Below are positions 36,447 through 45,078 of a stretch of DNA of 64,000 bases, piece after piece (position 1 is the stretch's first letter; each line of letters begins with the position of its first letter). The translations under genes were made by a program, and so were the position numbers. The notes beneath the pieces are model-generated. The model made no database searches, was not told the origin of the DNA, and saw nothing but the letters and a program-made list of their open reading frames with translations. Source of the DNA: Armatimonadota bacterium (GTDB lineage Bacteria; Armatimonadota; Fimbriimonadia; Fimbriimonadales; Fimbriimonadaceae). The stretch lies in NCBI GenBank assembly GCA_016223145.1, contig JACRPN010000023.1, positions 1-64,000 of the forward strand, in the 5' to 3' direction.

Positions 36447-38066
36447 ATGACGAGCGTGGGGAGCAAGGCAAGGCAGTGGGCTATCAGGTGCTTTGTGGTG
36501 CTCCTGTGCATGGCGCTTGGCGGTGCCCTGGTCGCCGGATACAACTTCGTCAGACACCGCAAGGCCGAGTCAGCGGCGCTCCTAGGAAGCTACGCCCGCA
36601 AGGACGTGCTCGCCGAAGCCGTGCGCAAAGACCCCTCCGCCGCGAATTACTTCAAGCTCGCCGAGGCCGCCGTGGCCACCGAGGACTTCGAGTCGGCGAG
36701 AAAAGCCTACGAGGGTGCGGCAGGCATCTACCGATCACTTGGCAAGATCAGTTTTGCCTATTCGGCCGAGCGCTTGGCGCAGCGCTACGAGGTCGTGGCC
36801 AAGCCCTTTGTTCATGAGGAGGCCGACAAGGGGACCATGGCGATGTTCGACACCAAGCGTCGACTGGAACCCGCCTATGGCTGCTATCTGGGCGCCTTTA
36901 TTGACCACGAGGACTCGATCAAAGGCACCTACCGCGACGAATATGGAACCTGGAGGCGCGACGTCAGCTCCTTCAACCACCTCTCCGGTACGCACCACGC
37001 CCTGTTCTTCATGTATCTGGGCTACGGGCGGCAATTCCCCCAGAAGTTCGTCGAGCACATGAAGCTGAACAAGGCGGGCGCTCAAATCGCGTGGGAGCCT
37101 TCAAGCTTGGAACAGGTCAAGGACGACGCCTACCTGCACGAGTTTGCCAGGGCCGCCAAAGAGAGCAAGACCCCCATCTTTCTGCGCTTTGCGAGCGAGA
37201 TGAACGGGGATTGGGTGCCCTATCACGGCGACCCCAAAAAGTACATCGAGAAGTTCCGCCTAGTGGCAAAGGTGATGCACGAAGAAGCCCCGAATGTGGC
37301 GATGGTCTGGTGCCCGTTCGAGACGCCGGTCAGCATTATGAACGACTACTACCCCGGCGACGAAGCCGTTGATTGGGTAGGGGTAAACATCTACAGTGTG
37401 CCCTATTGGAACGACGACCCCAAGCAGCCGGCAGCCTGGCGCAACCCCGCGGACGCGTTGCGATATGTCTACGAAACCTATTCCGAAAAGCATCCGATCA
37501 TGATCTGCGAGTACGCGGCCTCGCACCGGTCGTCCCTCGACCAGATGGACCGCTCCGAGCTCGCGCGCACCAAGATGGCCCAGTTCTACTCGGCGCTCCC
37601 CAGGATTTACCCACGGGTGAAAGCCGTCTGCTGGCTCAGCATGAACGCGATCAAGCACGCCATCCCGGGGAGGCAGTCGAATGACTATTCCTTGCTGGGA
37701 GATGAGAACGTGCGACGACGCTACGAAGAGCTCTTGAGCGTGGAGCCGCACTACCTAAGAACACTTGAACTTGGGGAATGGACCTATGCGAAGTCGTATC
37801 CTGTCGAGCTGGACGATGGCGCTCTGCTGCCTCGCCGAGCGGCGCTTACAGCCTGGGTGAAGCTCTACGACGACCACCCGACGGTGGTATGGAAGGTCAA
37901 CGGCCAAGCCGTTTCGCAGTCCTCGCTGCCGGGCCCGCACCGCTATGTGCTGGATACCCGCAAGCTGCCGAAAGGCGAGGCGACGATCGAACTGGACGTG
38001 TTTGACGACGCAGGCCGACTGGCAGCGCATGTGGAGCGCAAGGTTCAGGTGGGGGATGGGCGTTAG
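36447..38066 (+). CDS. Membrane-anchored glycoside hydrolase, GH26-type
   Basis: 539 residues from ATG 36447. One N-terminal span (FVVLLCMALGGALVAGYNF), then a short TPR-like helical region (about 62-115), the GH26 (beta/alpha)8 domain (about 140-420), and a C-terminal beta domain. The acid/base is Glu251 in FLRFASEMNGDW, and the nucleophile is Glu355 in IMICEYAAS. Both match GH26, whose members cut beta-mannans and related glucans. The anchored TPR plus hydrolase form suggests work on the cell's own exopolysaccharide and not on food. The substrate cannot be read from sequence. Confidence 0.9.
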   Translation: MTSVGSKARQWAIRCFVVLLCMALGGALVAGYNFVRHRKAESAALLGSYARKDVLAEAVRKDPSAANYFKLAEAAVATEDFESARKAYEGAAGIYRSLGKISFAYSAERLAQRYEVVAKPFVHEEADKGTMAMFDTKRRLEPAYGCYLGAFIDHEDSIKGTYRDEYGTWRRDVSSFNHLSGTHHALFFMYLGYGRQFPQKFVEHMKLNKAGAQIAWEPSSLEQVKDDAYLHEFARAAKESKTPIFLRFASEMNGDWVPYHGDPKKYIEKFRLVAKVMHEEAPNVAMVWCPFETPVSIMNDYYPGDEAVDWVGVNIYSVPYWNDDPKQPAAWRNPADALRYVYETYSEKHPIMICEYAASHRSSLDQMDRSELARTKMAQFYSALPRIYPRVKAVCWLSMNAIKHAIPGRQSNDYSLLGDENVRRRYEELLSVEPHYLRTLELGEWTYAKSYPVELDDGALLPRRAALTAWVKLYDDHPTVVWKVNGQAVSQSSLPGPHRYVLDTRKLPKGEATIELDVFDDAGRLAAHVERKVQVGDGR

Positions 38067-38088
38067 GGCATTAGGGCACTGGGGCATT
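38062..38088. repeat. Octamer array RTTAGGGC
   Basis: GTTAGGGC, ATTAGGGC, ACTGGGGC and a partial unit, partly overlapping the GH26 stop. The reverse complement (GCCCTAAY) forms the array 73 bases further on, giving an inverted pair. Confidence 0.8.
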
Positions 38089-38130
38089 ACACCTGTGCCA
38101 TGGCTTCCCTTTCCGAAAGGCGGAAATCGG

Positions 38131-38151
38131 ATAACGTATAACGGATAGCGG
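38131..38151. repeat. Heptamer array ATANCGG
   Basis: ATAACGT, ATAACGG, ATAGCGG, the reverse complement of the CCGNTAT units at 29982-30002. It lies between the two octamer arrays. Confidence 0.6.
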
Positions 38152-38160
38152 ACACTCACT

Positions 38161-38232
38161 GCCCTAATGCCCTCATGCCCTAACGCCCTAATGCCCTAAT
38201 GCCCTAATGCCCCAATGCCCCAATGCCCTAAC
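38161..38232. repeat. Octamer array GCCCTAAY, nine units
   Basis: 72 bases in nine units of exactly eight (GCCCTAAT, GCCCTCAT, GCCCTAAC, GCCCCAAT variants). It ends at the stop of the pilin-like gene. Confidence 0.92.
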
Positions 38233-38234
38233 GC

Positions 38235-39038
38235 CTACTCATAGATACTCTTCACACTCGAAAACATCGGCCTCTTCAGGCCGAAGTAGGTGATCCTCTT
38301 GGCGTGGGTGTCGGCCCAGAGCGCATTGGCACCTTTGCGGTGGAGGAAATGGAAATGGTCGATGAGGTTCGGGTCGTTCGGAGGACTGTTGAACCAGTCG
38401 GACGGCTGGAGGAAGTTGCAGACGGGCGCCCTGGCCTCGTGCTCCCAAAGCAAGAGGGTGCCGGCAGGCTCCTCGACCACCGAAGCATTGGCGCCGAGCG
38501 AGACCGTGGCGCCGCTGACATCGGTTTCACCGGTACGCGCCATCGGGCCATATTCTTGGCCCCTGGCCGCAGGGTTGGTGTTGTAGTACTCGGACGAGAT
38601 CCCCGGATTGAACCAATTGGTGGCGTAGGAAAGCTGCCATTCGCCCGGCATGGCGGGGCAGCGCTTGACGCCTTCATCCTTCAGGTAGCGGTCGATGGCG
38701 CCCGGCCGGACCGGATTCTGCGCGGGCTCGATCCCCCTACCAAAGAACCCGCCCAGGAGACCCGCATTGTTGTTGTCATAGCCGATCCACATCTGCTGCG
38801 GCGCAAAGCCGGGTAGGTTGTCGATGAGCGCCGCTGGGCAATAGGTGTCGTCCTCATCGGCCAGATAGAGCGAGACGGCGAGGCCCAACTGGCGCATGTT
38901 GCTCATGCACACGATCTGCTTGGCGGTGACCTTTGCCTGGACAAAAACCGGCAGCAGGATGGCAGCGAGGATCGCGATGATGGCGATGACAACGAGCAGC
39001 TCGATGAGCGTGAAGGCCTTTGGCAGGCGACGGCGCAT
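38235..39038 (-). CDS. Type IV pilin-like protein with H-X9-DG-type C-terminus
   Basis: 267 residues from ATG 39038 (GAGGG upstream, spacing 5). The prepilin N-terminus [26 protein letters not shown] has the cleavage and methylation site after KA-F and Glu at +5. The C-terminus [19 protein letters not shown] matches the H-X9-D(G/T) signature of the large family of pilin-like proteins in Planctomycetes, Verrucomicrobia and Armatimonadota. It is probably processed by a prepilin peptidase and joins a pseudopilus or surface layer. No other pilus gene lies nearby. Confidence 0.9.
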   Translation of the reverse strand: MRRRLPKAFTLIELLVVIAIIAILAAILLPVFVQAKVTAKQIVCMSNMRQLGLAVSLYLADEDDTYCPAALIDNLPGFAPQQMWIGYDNNNAGLLGGFFGRGIEPAQNPVRPGAIDRYLKDEGVKRCPAMPGEWQLSYATNWFNPGISSEYYNTNPAARGQEYGPMARTGETDVSGATVSLGANASVVEEPAGTLLLWEHEARAPVCNFLQPSDWFNSPPNDPNLIDHFHFLHRKGANALWADTHAKRITYFGLKRPMFSSVKSIYE

Positions 39039-39110
39039 GGTTTCCCTCAAGGTATCTCCCATTCTGATACACGTCTAGGTCCGCTTGAGGCCCCGGTTTG
39101 GTTCGCAGAA

Positions 39111-39152
39111 GAGGCGAGAGGTGAGAAGCGAGGGGCGAGGAGCGAAGGGCGA
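39111..39152. repeat. Heptamer array RRRGCGA, six units
   Basis: GAGGCGA, GAGGTGA, GAAGCGA, GGGGCGA, GGAGCGA, AGGGCGA, with no indel. Confidence 0.85.
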
Positions 39153-39158
39153 TTGGGG

Positions 39159-39221
39159 CCCCCTCCTTGGTTTTGCGAAGCGAAATTGCTTCCGAGTCCC
39201 GACGTGTCGGGAAGGAGGGGG
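39159..39221. repeat. Near-palindromic family copy, interrupted
   Basis: CCCCCTCCTTGGTTTTGCGA and AGCGAAATTG match the family. The right arm is displaced by a small hairpin TCCCGACGTGTCGGGA before AAGGAGGGGG. Confidence 0.7.
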
Positions 39222-39296
39222 TTTCGGAGATCCCGCCGACCGAAGGGAGGGAAACGAAGTCGGGAGGGGGTGGAGACACCGGACTCAGTCCCCACA

Positions 39297-39400
39297 ACCT
39301 AAACTGCAGTGCACCAGAGCACCTGAACACCCGAAAACTTAACTCCCTATCACCTGAAAACCTGAACGCCCAGCACCCGAACACCTGAACACCCACGCGC
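39297..39400. repeat. Octamer array ACCTGAAC (two 7-base units)
   Basis: About 13 units, among them ACCTAAAC, ACCAGAGC, ACCTGAAC, ACCCGAAA, ACCTGAAA, ACCCGAAC. Heptamers TTCGCCC follow to 39422. Confidence 0.75.
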
Positions 39401-39455
39401 CCCTCGCCCTTCGCCCTTCGCCCAGGGCCCTCAATATGCCACAATTCAGGTTCAA

Positions 39456-40967
39456 ATGAGCGGAAATCTAGGCATCACTCCACGTGGCGAGAGCTACAGC
39501 GACTGGTATACCGACCTCGTCCTGAAGGCGGAACTGGCCGACTACTCGCCCGTGCGCGGCTGCATGGTGATCCGCCCGAACGGCTATGCCATTTGGGAAA
39601 ACATGCAGCGCGCCTTGGATGATATGTTCAAGGCAACAGGCCACACCAATGCCTATTTCCCGCTGCTTATTCCAATGTCCTTTCTGGTCAAGGAGGCCGA
39701 GCACGTCGAGGGCTTTGCCCCCCAATGCGCCATCGTGACCCACTACCGCCTCAAGCCGGGCCCGGACGGCAAGCTGGGCGTCGATCCAGACGCCGAGCTT
39801 GAGGAGCCGCTTATTGTCCGCCCGACCAGCGAGACGATCATCTGGCCAATGGTCAAGAAATGGGTCCAAAGCTATCGCGATCTGCCGGTGCTGCTCAACC
39901 AGTGGTGCAACGTCATGCGCTGGGAACTGCGTACGCGCCTGTTCATGCGCACTGCCGAGTTTCTTTGGCAGGAGGGCCACACCGCCCATGCGACCTATGA
40001 GGAAGCCGAGGCCGAACAGCTTCAGATGATCCACATCTACCGTCGATTTGCTGAAGAATGGATGGCCGTACCTGTACTGACCGGCCTCAAGACTCGAAAC
40101 GAGACCTTTCCGGGCGCGGATCACACCTACTGCATCGAGGCCATGTCGCAGGACCTGCGCTGCGCCCAGGCAGGGACAAGCCATCACTTCGCGCAGAACT
40201 TCGGAAAAGCCTACGAGGTGCAGTTCCAAACCGCCGACGGCCAACTCGACTTTGTGCACACCACGTCCTGGGGCCTCTCCACGCGCATGATCGCGGTGCT
40301 CATCATGGCCCACTCGGACGACAAGGGCTTCGTCGTCCCACCGAGACTCGCTCCGACGCAGGTGGTGTTTGTGCCGATGGGCCGCGACGATGAGACCCGT
40401 GCGCGAACCTATGCCGCTGCCGACCAGATGGCCGAGGCCCTCACCGGCGCTTCTTGGAACGGCCAAGCCGTCCGGGTGAAGGTCGACAAGCGCGCGAATG
40501 AGTCCCCCGGCTTCAAATACAACGATTGGGAGCTCAAAGGCGCCTGCCTCCGCGTGGAGGTCGGCCCGAGAGACCTGGACAGCGGGACCGTGGTCGTGGC
40601 GCGAAGAGACACAGGCGAGAAGGCCACAGTGCCCTCCGGAGAATTGGTCCAATACGTCCTATCCGCCCTATCCGACATACAGAGCTCCCTGTTCCGGAAA
40701 GCCCTGGCTCTCCGAGAAGCGAACACGCACCGTATCGACGACTGGGCTTCCTTTGAGAAGCATTTCGAAGGAGAGGGTGGCAGCGGTTTTGTGCTGGCGC
40801 ACTGGGACGGCACCACCGAGACCGAATTGGCTATCAGCGAAAAGACCAAGGCGACGATCCGGTGTATCCCGTTCGAGCCGCTCCACCCGGACGACGCCAA
40901 ACCCGGCAAGTGCATCCTCACCGGCAAGGAAAGCAAGCAAAGGGTCGTCTTCGCGAAGGCGTACTAA
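39456..40967 (+). CDS. proS: Prolyl-tRNA synthetase, archaeal/eukaryotic-like (ProS type 3)
   Basis: 503 residues, lacking the bacterial editing insert. Class II synthetase: motif 1 region around GCMVIRPNGYAIWENMQ, motif 2 (VMRWELRTRLFMRTAEFLWQEGHTAH), motif 3 (TSWGLSTRMIAVLIMAHSDDKGFVVPP), then the anticodon-binding domain (QVVFVPMGRDDETR) and a C-terminal Zn-like domain with Cys residues (GACLRVEV and KCILTGKESKQRVVFAKAY ending in Tyr, as in ProS type 3). The ATG follows the repeat-filled gap without a clear SD. Confidence 0.97.
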   Translation: MSGNLGITPRGESYSDWYTDLVLKAELADYSPVRGCMVIRPNGYAIWENMQRALDDMFKATGHTNAYFPLLIPMSFLVKEAEHVEGFAPQCAIVTHYRLKPGPDGKLGVDPDAELEEPLIVRPTSETIIWPMVKKWVQSYRDLPVLLNQWCNVMRWELRTRLFMRTAEFLWQEGHTAHATYEEAEAEQLQMIHIYRRFAEEWMAVPVLTGLKTRNETFPGADHTYCIEAMSQDLRCAQAGTSHHFAQNFGKAYEVQFQTADGQLDFVHTTSWGLSTRMIAVLIMAHSDDKGFVVPPRLAPTQVVFVPMGRDDETRARTYAAADQMAEALTGASWNGQAVRVKVDKRANESPGFKYNDWELKGACLRVEVGPRDLDSGTVVVARRDTGEKATVPSGELVQYVLSALSDIQSSLFRKALALREANTHRIDDWASFEKHFEGEGGSGFVLAHWDGTTETELAISEKTKATIRCIPFEPLHPDDAKPGKCILTGKESKQRVVFAKAY

Positions 40968-41024
40968 AGACTCAGCGTTCTCTTGGCCCCAACCTCGATC
41001 GTCGGGGTTGAGGTTGAGAGAGCT

Positions 41025-41576
41025 TCACTCCTCGCTGGGCAGCGAAGTCGACTTCCAGAACTTGGAGGCTCCGCCCGATATGCCACGCCAGATGCGCCGT
41101 GCGCCGATTAGCAGCACCAGACCGCAGAGTAGCGATACCAGTTCTTCTATCCGGACCGGCTTCATGAAATAGTCCCAAAATGGGTTGAGTAGCTGTCCCT
41201 CGGGGTCCTGACGAGCATCTGCCCAAGCCACCCAGATCCCCTGGACCAGGGGGCCCGCCGACTCGACCACAAAGTAGGCTCCTACAGCGCGAAGGAGTCC
41301 CGTCGTCCAGTCTTCCGAAGTCGCTTCGCGGTCCGATTCGATGGACTTCTCACGAAAGACCGAGGCGAACGTGCTCGCCCAAACCCAAAGGCCAACCGCC
41401 AGCAAAACGTCCACTGCAAAGGGTGTTACCGCCGATAGGAAATAAGAAGGCGGCATCTCATTGCCCGGCAGACCCTGAACCAACGCAATGGCATAGGCCA
41501 GAGCTCGGCCCGCCATGACTGCACAGACCACCGACATCAGACGTGCTGCCAGAAACCCGATCTGATAAGGAGACAT
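41025..41576 (-). CDS. Small integral membrane protein
   Basis: 183 residues from ATG 41576. Four predicted spans (about 8-35, 45-68, 92-112, 145-165) joined by short charged loops. It ends in KSTSLPSEE. The spacing resembles DUF2975-type small membrane proteins, but I see no diagnostic motif. It is divergent from the next gene with 37 bases between starts, and in that gap no boxes are evident. The open frame upstream of 41576 runs through the neighbour's N-terminus and is not used. Confidence 0.7.
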   Translation of the reverse strand: MSPYQIGFLAARLMSVVCAVMAGRALAYAIALVQGLPGNEMPPSYFLSAVTPFAVDVLLAVGLWVWASTFASVFREKSIESDREATSEDWTTGLLRAVGAYFVVESAGPLVQGIWVAWADARQDPEGQLLNPFWDYFMKPVRIEELVSLLCGLVLLIGARRIWRGISGGASKFWKSTSLPSEE

Positions 41577-41613
41577 GCCGCCATAGTAGCTGAAAACGAA
41601 CCATAATGGAACT

Positions 41614-43734
41614 ATGGTCGGAGTCTCGTCGATTCTGATAGCACTGTGTCTATCGGGGCTCCAAAAGCCGGCCGGGGCCGCCGTATCGCTGGACATTCCG
41701 GCCCAGACGGTCAAGGCCGTTTTGACTTCGCTGGAAGAAGCGGACGGCGTCACGCTAAGAGCCCTTGAACCGCTAAACGAAGAGGTCGTTACACTTCATT
41801 GCGAGAACCGCCCGATCGGCGAAATCCTCGAGCGGCTCGCCGATGCGCTTCGAGCGGAATGGTCAGAGGAGAAGGGCCTGCGCGTGCTCAAACGGTCCAA
41901 AGAGTCCCAATCCAGGCTGGAGGCCGATGATCGCCGGATGCGGGCCAACGCCCTCAAGCCTCAGCTCAAGCAGTTTGCTGACAGTTTGATCGCTTTGCAG
42001 ACCCCCTATCTTTGGGCGCGCTCCACAATTGAGGAGCTCAAGCGGACAACAAATGGGGAATATAAGGTCGGCGTCGACGCTGTCCTGCGCTACAGCGCGC
42101 CTGCAGAGACCCTCCTGAAGCAACTCGTGGTGGCGATGGGGTCTGATAGGCTCGCAGCGCTTCCCTATTTCCACCATGTGACATTTGCCCGTCGTCCAAA
42201 TCCCGCTGAAGAAGCTATTGGCAAGGGCACAGAACAGTCCTTTGCGCATTACGAGAAGACACTCGAAGCACTGGCCCAGGTCAATGAGGAAGATCTTAAG
42301 CTCCCCGATCCCTACCTCAATGACAGGTATCGGCTTCTCATGAAGGCGGCGCGGCGCGGAGGCGGCATCGGACAGGTTCTGCTTTCTGCCATTTGGTTTC
42401 CCGGCCGTATATCGCTCATCCTGCGCACGTTTGCCACCGACGGGACCATCATAGAGACCGCCAGTCAGAACCTCACCACCAACGACGGCTACCCCGCCTT
42501 CGGCCAGGCTGTTGAGCCGACCCTGAAGCGTCCTTCCCTGAAGCTGGGTGATCCGGCAGCGAGCATTCTCTCCATCCTCAGCGGCGTCGGCAACGAATAT
42601 TACTTTCTCGATGCGCCTCGGCCCGACGGCGAGTTGACGCCCGGAGCCAGAGCCGCGCTTCTTAATCCTGAGGAAACGGACCCCCTCGCGCTTGGCGCCG
42701 CGCAGGCGGTCCGCGATTCGTTTGAGGTTCAAGGCAGGCCCTTCTTGGCGGTTCTGCCGGACGCGCTCTTGCGGTGTGCCATCCGCGCTACAAAGGAAGG
42801 CATCCTCGATTCCTCGACGTTCGCAAAGGAGGCGCAGGACTTCGGGGGCTTGAAGCTCGAAACCCGAAATGGCTGGACCTTTGGCACCCCAAACAGCTCA
42901 CTTGTCTCCGAGAGAACGCGAGTTCACCGCCAGCCGCTGGGGGTCCTCATGCGCCGGGCCGTAGCGGACCAAAAGCTCACGATACGCGCAAAGGCGAAGT
43001 TCGTGGCGGCCGCGGGCGAAGGTTCGCTGGGTAGCCCACTTGCTGGCGCTTATCAGTTTCTGCTTCCCAAGTGCGGTGCTATGGCGCAGGACTTTCAGAT
43101 GCCGAGCATCGTGCTGATGATGCTTGGGAATCTCCCCGATACCCATTGGGCCCAATTGGTCAAGGGTGAAACCTTGGATGCGGCCTCGCTTTCCGCAGGC
43201 TTCAAAACTTGGTTCAGGGATTGGGCCAACTGGGGCCCCGACTATTATGAATGGCTCTCTCTTGGAGCAGAAGGCATCCGGCAGCAGCCGGCGAAGCCGT
43301 TGCCCGACCTCATGCGCGCGGGAGCGGAGTGGATGCCTACAGGCGTGCCGACTGGGACCTCGTTTCGGCTCAACGTCGGACAAAGGCACCAGGCGCTGAA
43401 CCTCGATGCTTCAAGCAGCTCAGGGACCTGGATCGGCCACAGCACCATCGCTAACAGCGCCGACGAAATAGGGCACCAGGTATGGTACGCCCATTTTCGA
43501 AACCCAGACCTGACGCCTCAGGAGCTTCTGAAGGGCCGCTGGTCCTTGCGTCTGGCCGAGGAGTTTGAGCTCGAAGCCCGCGCGCCAACCGGCCTGATCC
43601 TCAACTGGAGGTACAAGGGCCTGGTTCTTGGGGACGAGAACTCCGGCCCTGTCCGGTTTGACGAGGCGCCACCGTCATTTCGCGAGCGAGTCATGGAGGT
43701 TTACGAGCTCATGAAGAAGCGCTACGGTGGGTAG
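41614..43734 (+). CDS. Large exported protein of unknown function
   Basis: 706 residues. A signal peptide (SSILIALCLSGLQKPAGA) is followed by a domain like the secretin/TonB short N-terminal STN fold (VSLDIPAQTVKAVLTSLEEADGVTLRALEPLNEEVVTLHC ... PIGEILERLADAL; about 24-85). The remaining 600 residues alternate helices and strands without a recognised family. No catalytic motif or membrane anchor is visible. STN domains usually start proteins that assemble or gate at the envelope. The gene is convergent with the M28 peptidase, with no gap between their stop codons. Confidence 0.75.
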   Translation: MVGVSSILIALCLSGLQKPAGAAVSLDIPAQTVKAVLTSLEEADGVTLRALEPLNEEVVTLHCENRPIGEILERLADALRAEWSEEKGLRVLKRSKESQSRLEADDRRMRANALKPQLKQFADSLIALQTPYLWARSTIEELKRTTNGEYKVGVDAVLRYSAPAETLLKQLVVAMGSDRLAALPYFHHVTFARRPNPAEEAIGKGTEQSFAHYEKTLEALAQVNEEDLKLPDPYLNDRYRLLMKAARRGGGIGQVLLSAIWFPGRISLILRTFATDGTIIETASQNLTTNDGYPAFGQAVEPTLKRPSLKLGDPAASILSILSGVGNEYYFLDAPRPDGELTPGARAALLNPEETDPLALGAAQAVRDSFEVQGRPFLAVLPDALLRCAIRATKEGILDSSTFAKEAQDFGGLKLETRNGWTFGTPNSSLVSERTRVHRQPLGVLMRRAVADQKLTIRAKAKFVAAAGEGSLGSPLAGAYQFLLPKCGAMAQDFQMPSIVLMMLGNLPDTHWAQLVKGETLDAASLSAGFKTWFRDWANWGPDYYEWLSLGAEGIRQQPAKPLPDLMRAGAEWMPTGVPTGTSFRLNVGQRHQALNLDASSSSGTWIGHSTIANSADEIGHQVWYAHFRNPDLTPQELLKGRWSLRLAEEFELEARAPTGLILNWRYKGLVLGDENSGPVRFDEAPPSFRERVMEVYELMKKRYGG

Positions 43735-45051
43735 CTATTGCGCCGCAACAGGTACGCCGCCCACTGCCCCGACCGCAAACATGTGGTCGTCCACATTGAT
43801 CTTCTGCGCGATGAACTCCGTCTTCTCGCCCACCTCGAAAACGCCTTGCCACACCGGGCTCGAGGTCTCGCGCCAGTAGACCACGTACTTGACCCCCGGA
43901 GTGCCGCGCCATGTGATCTTGGAGTGGTGCCCCTGATCGCGCACCATGCGCACGTTCGTTGGCGCCTCGCCCGCATTCGCAAGCGCCGCCATCGAACAGA
44001 GGTTGGCACGTACGTTGTTGGCGAAATAGGCGTAGTCGATGAATTCGGGCAGGTCGTTCACGGTGTGCTGACGGTTGTATTCCTCGATGACCTCCACGAA
44101 CCGCACCGCCGTGAAGCCCTGCCGGACAAACGGCGTGTGGTCGCCGCCGCGCCCAAAGCGGTCGCGTCGGAAGACTAGCTTGATCCCGTGCCTTCCCTTC
44201 ATCGTCTGCCGAACCTGCCACTCGATGAACCGAGCCAATTCGCGGGAGTTGTGGGGCCTGGGTCCCTCCCCTTGTTGCGCGGCGGGAGGGGCGGCTACCC
44301 CCTCACCCGGTTCACTTCGCTTACCGACCTCTCCCACGGGGGGAGAGGTGGACTGCGAGACGCCGGCAGGCTGAGAGTCTGCCCCACGGGTTCGCGTGGA
44401 GGGAGATGGGACATATTCCTCGCTGAAAACCCGAACGAACTTGGTTTCCTTCTGGCTCAGGTCGTTGTGCGTGTTGCCCACCATGTCATTGCTGAGCACG
44501 GCTTCCAGATCCCAGTTCTCTTCGCGGGCTCGCTTGGCGAGCGCCCCCGAGCCCAACAGTCCCTGCTCTTCTCCCGAAAACGCGCAGAAGACTAGCGTGT
44601 TCTCCCACTTTCTCTGGCTCAGGATTCGCGCCAGTTCGAGCGCGAGGGCCGTTCCACTGCCGTCGTCGTTCGCTCCCGGCGAACGCGCTGTGAAGGGGTC
44701 CGCGCCCTGGCCCATGTTGATCGTGTCGAAGTGCCCGCCCACCAGAATGCGCCGGTTCGTTCTGCCGGGCAGAACCGCAACGACCTCCACCACTTCTTTG
44801 TCGGCCGGGATACGGCTCCCCCGCTTCACCTGATACTTGTAGAGCTCAACCTGAAGCCCGGGAATCTTCTTGTATTCGCCCGCGATCCACTCGGCCGCCT
44901 GGAAGAGCTCGGGCGTGTTGGTGTTCCGGGTGTTGAAGCTTGCCAGCTTTTCAACAGTCGCACGCAAGCGCTTCGGGTCGACTTGTTTGAGCATGGCGTC
45001 GAGGCTGGGTTCCTGCATCGTTAGGGCTCCAAGGGCGAGGATTGCGAGCAT
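43735..45051 (-). CDS. M28-family zinc aminopeptidase with repeat-derived insert
   Basis: 438 residues with a short signal (LAILALGALT). The di-zinc site is complete: His107 (GGHFD), Asp129 (GANDDGSG), Glu161/Glu162 (SGEEQG), Asp189 (SNDMVG), His305 (GGDHTPF). It is expected to release N-terminal amino acids outside the cytoplasm. Residues about 216-267 are an insert rich in Ser, Pro, Gly and Glu. Its DNA (44299-44351) is a copy of the same interspersed repeat found in ispH, read in the same phase (KRSEPGEG here, ERSEPGEG there). The fold resumes with NSRELARFIEWQVRQT. A fibronectin-like beta tail closes the protein. It is divergent from the NHL gene by 27 bases. Confidence 0.92.
   Translation of the reverse strand: MLAILALGALTMQEPSLDAMLKQVDPKRLRATVEKLASFNTRNTNTPELFQAAEWIAGEYKKIPGLQVELYKYQVKRGSRIPADKEVVEVVAVLPGRTNRRILVGGHFDTINMGQGADPFTARSPGANDDGSGTALALELARILSQRKWENTLVFCAFSGEEQGLLGSGALAKRAREENWDLEAVLSNDMVGNTHNDLSQKETKFVRVFSEEYVPSPSTRTRGADSQPAGVSQSTSPPVGEVGKRSEPGEGVAAPPAAQQGEGPRPHNSRELARFIEWQVRQTMKGRHGIKLVFRRDRFGRGGDHTPFVRQGFTAVRFVEVIEEYNRQHTVNDLPEFIDYAYFANNVRANLCSMAALANAGEAPTNVRMVRDQGHHSKITWRGTPGVKYVVYWRETSSPVWQGVFEVGEKTEFIAQKINVDDHMFAVGAVGGVPVAAQ
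44299..44351. repeat. Interspersed AGCGNAGCGAACCG family copy inside peptidase gene
   Basis: CCCTCACCCGGTTCACTTCG and CTTACCGACCTCTCCCAC, then GGGGGAGAGG. Reverse-orientation copy relative to the window; in the sense orientation of its host gene, like the ispH copy. Confidence 0.9.
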
Positions 45052-45078
45052 GGGGGAGTTTTACTCCATAATGCCGCC

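Larger units (their letters stand above)
39039..39455. other. Gene-free gap made mostly of repeats
   Basis: The stretch between the pilin-like gene and proS holds a heptamer array, a copy of the near-palindromic family, an octamer array and further TTCGCCC heptamers, with hardly any unique sequence left. The proS promoter must lie in its last 35 bases or within the repeats. Confidence 0.75.

Noticed and set aside
38161-38232. CRISPR array or telomere-like end
   Set aside because: Contiguous octamers without spacers, in the interior between two ordinary genes.
39468-40652. 394-codon open frame antisense to proS
   Set aside because: A shadow of a highly conserved synthetase gene. No start signal and no family resemblance.
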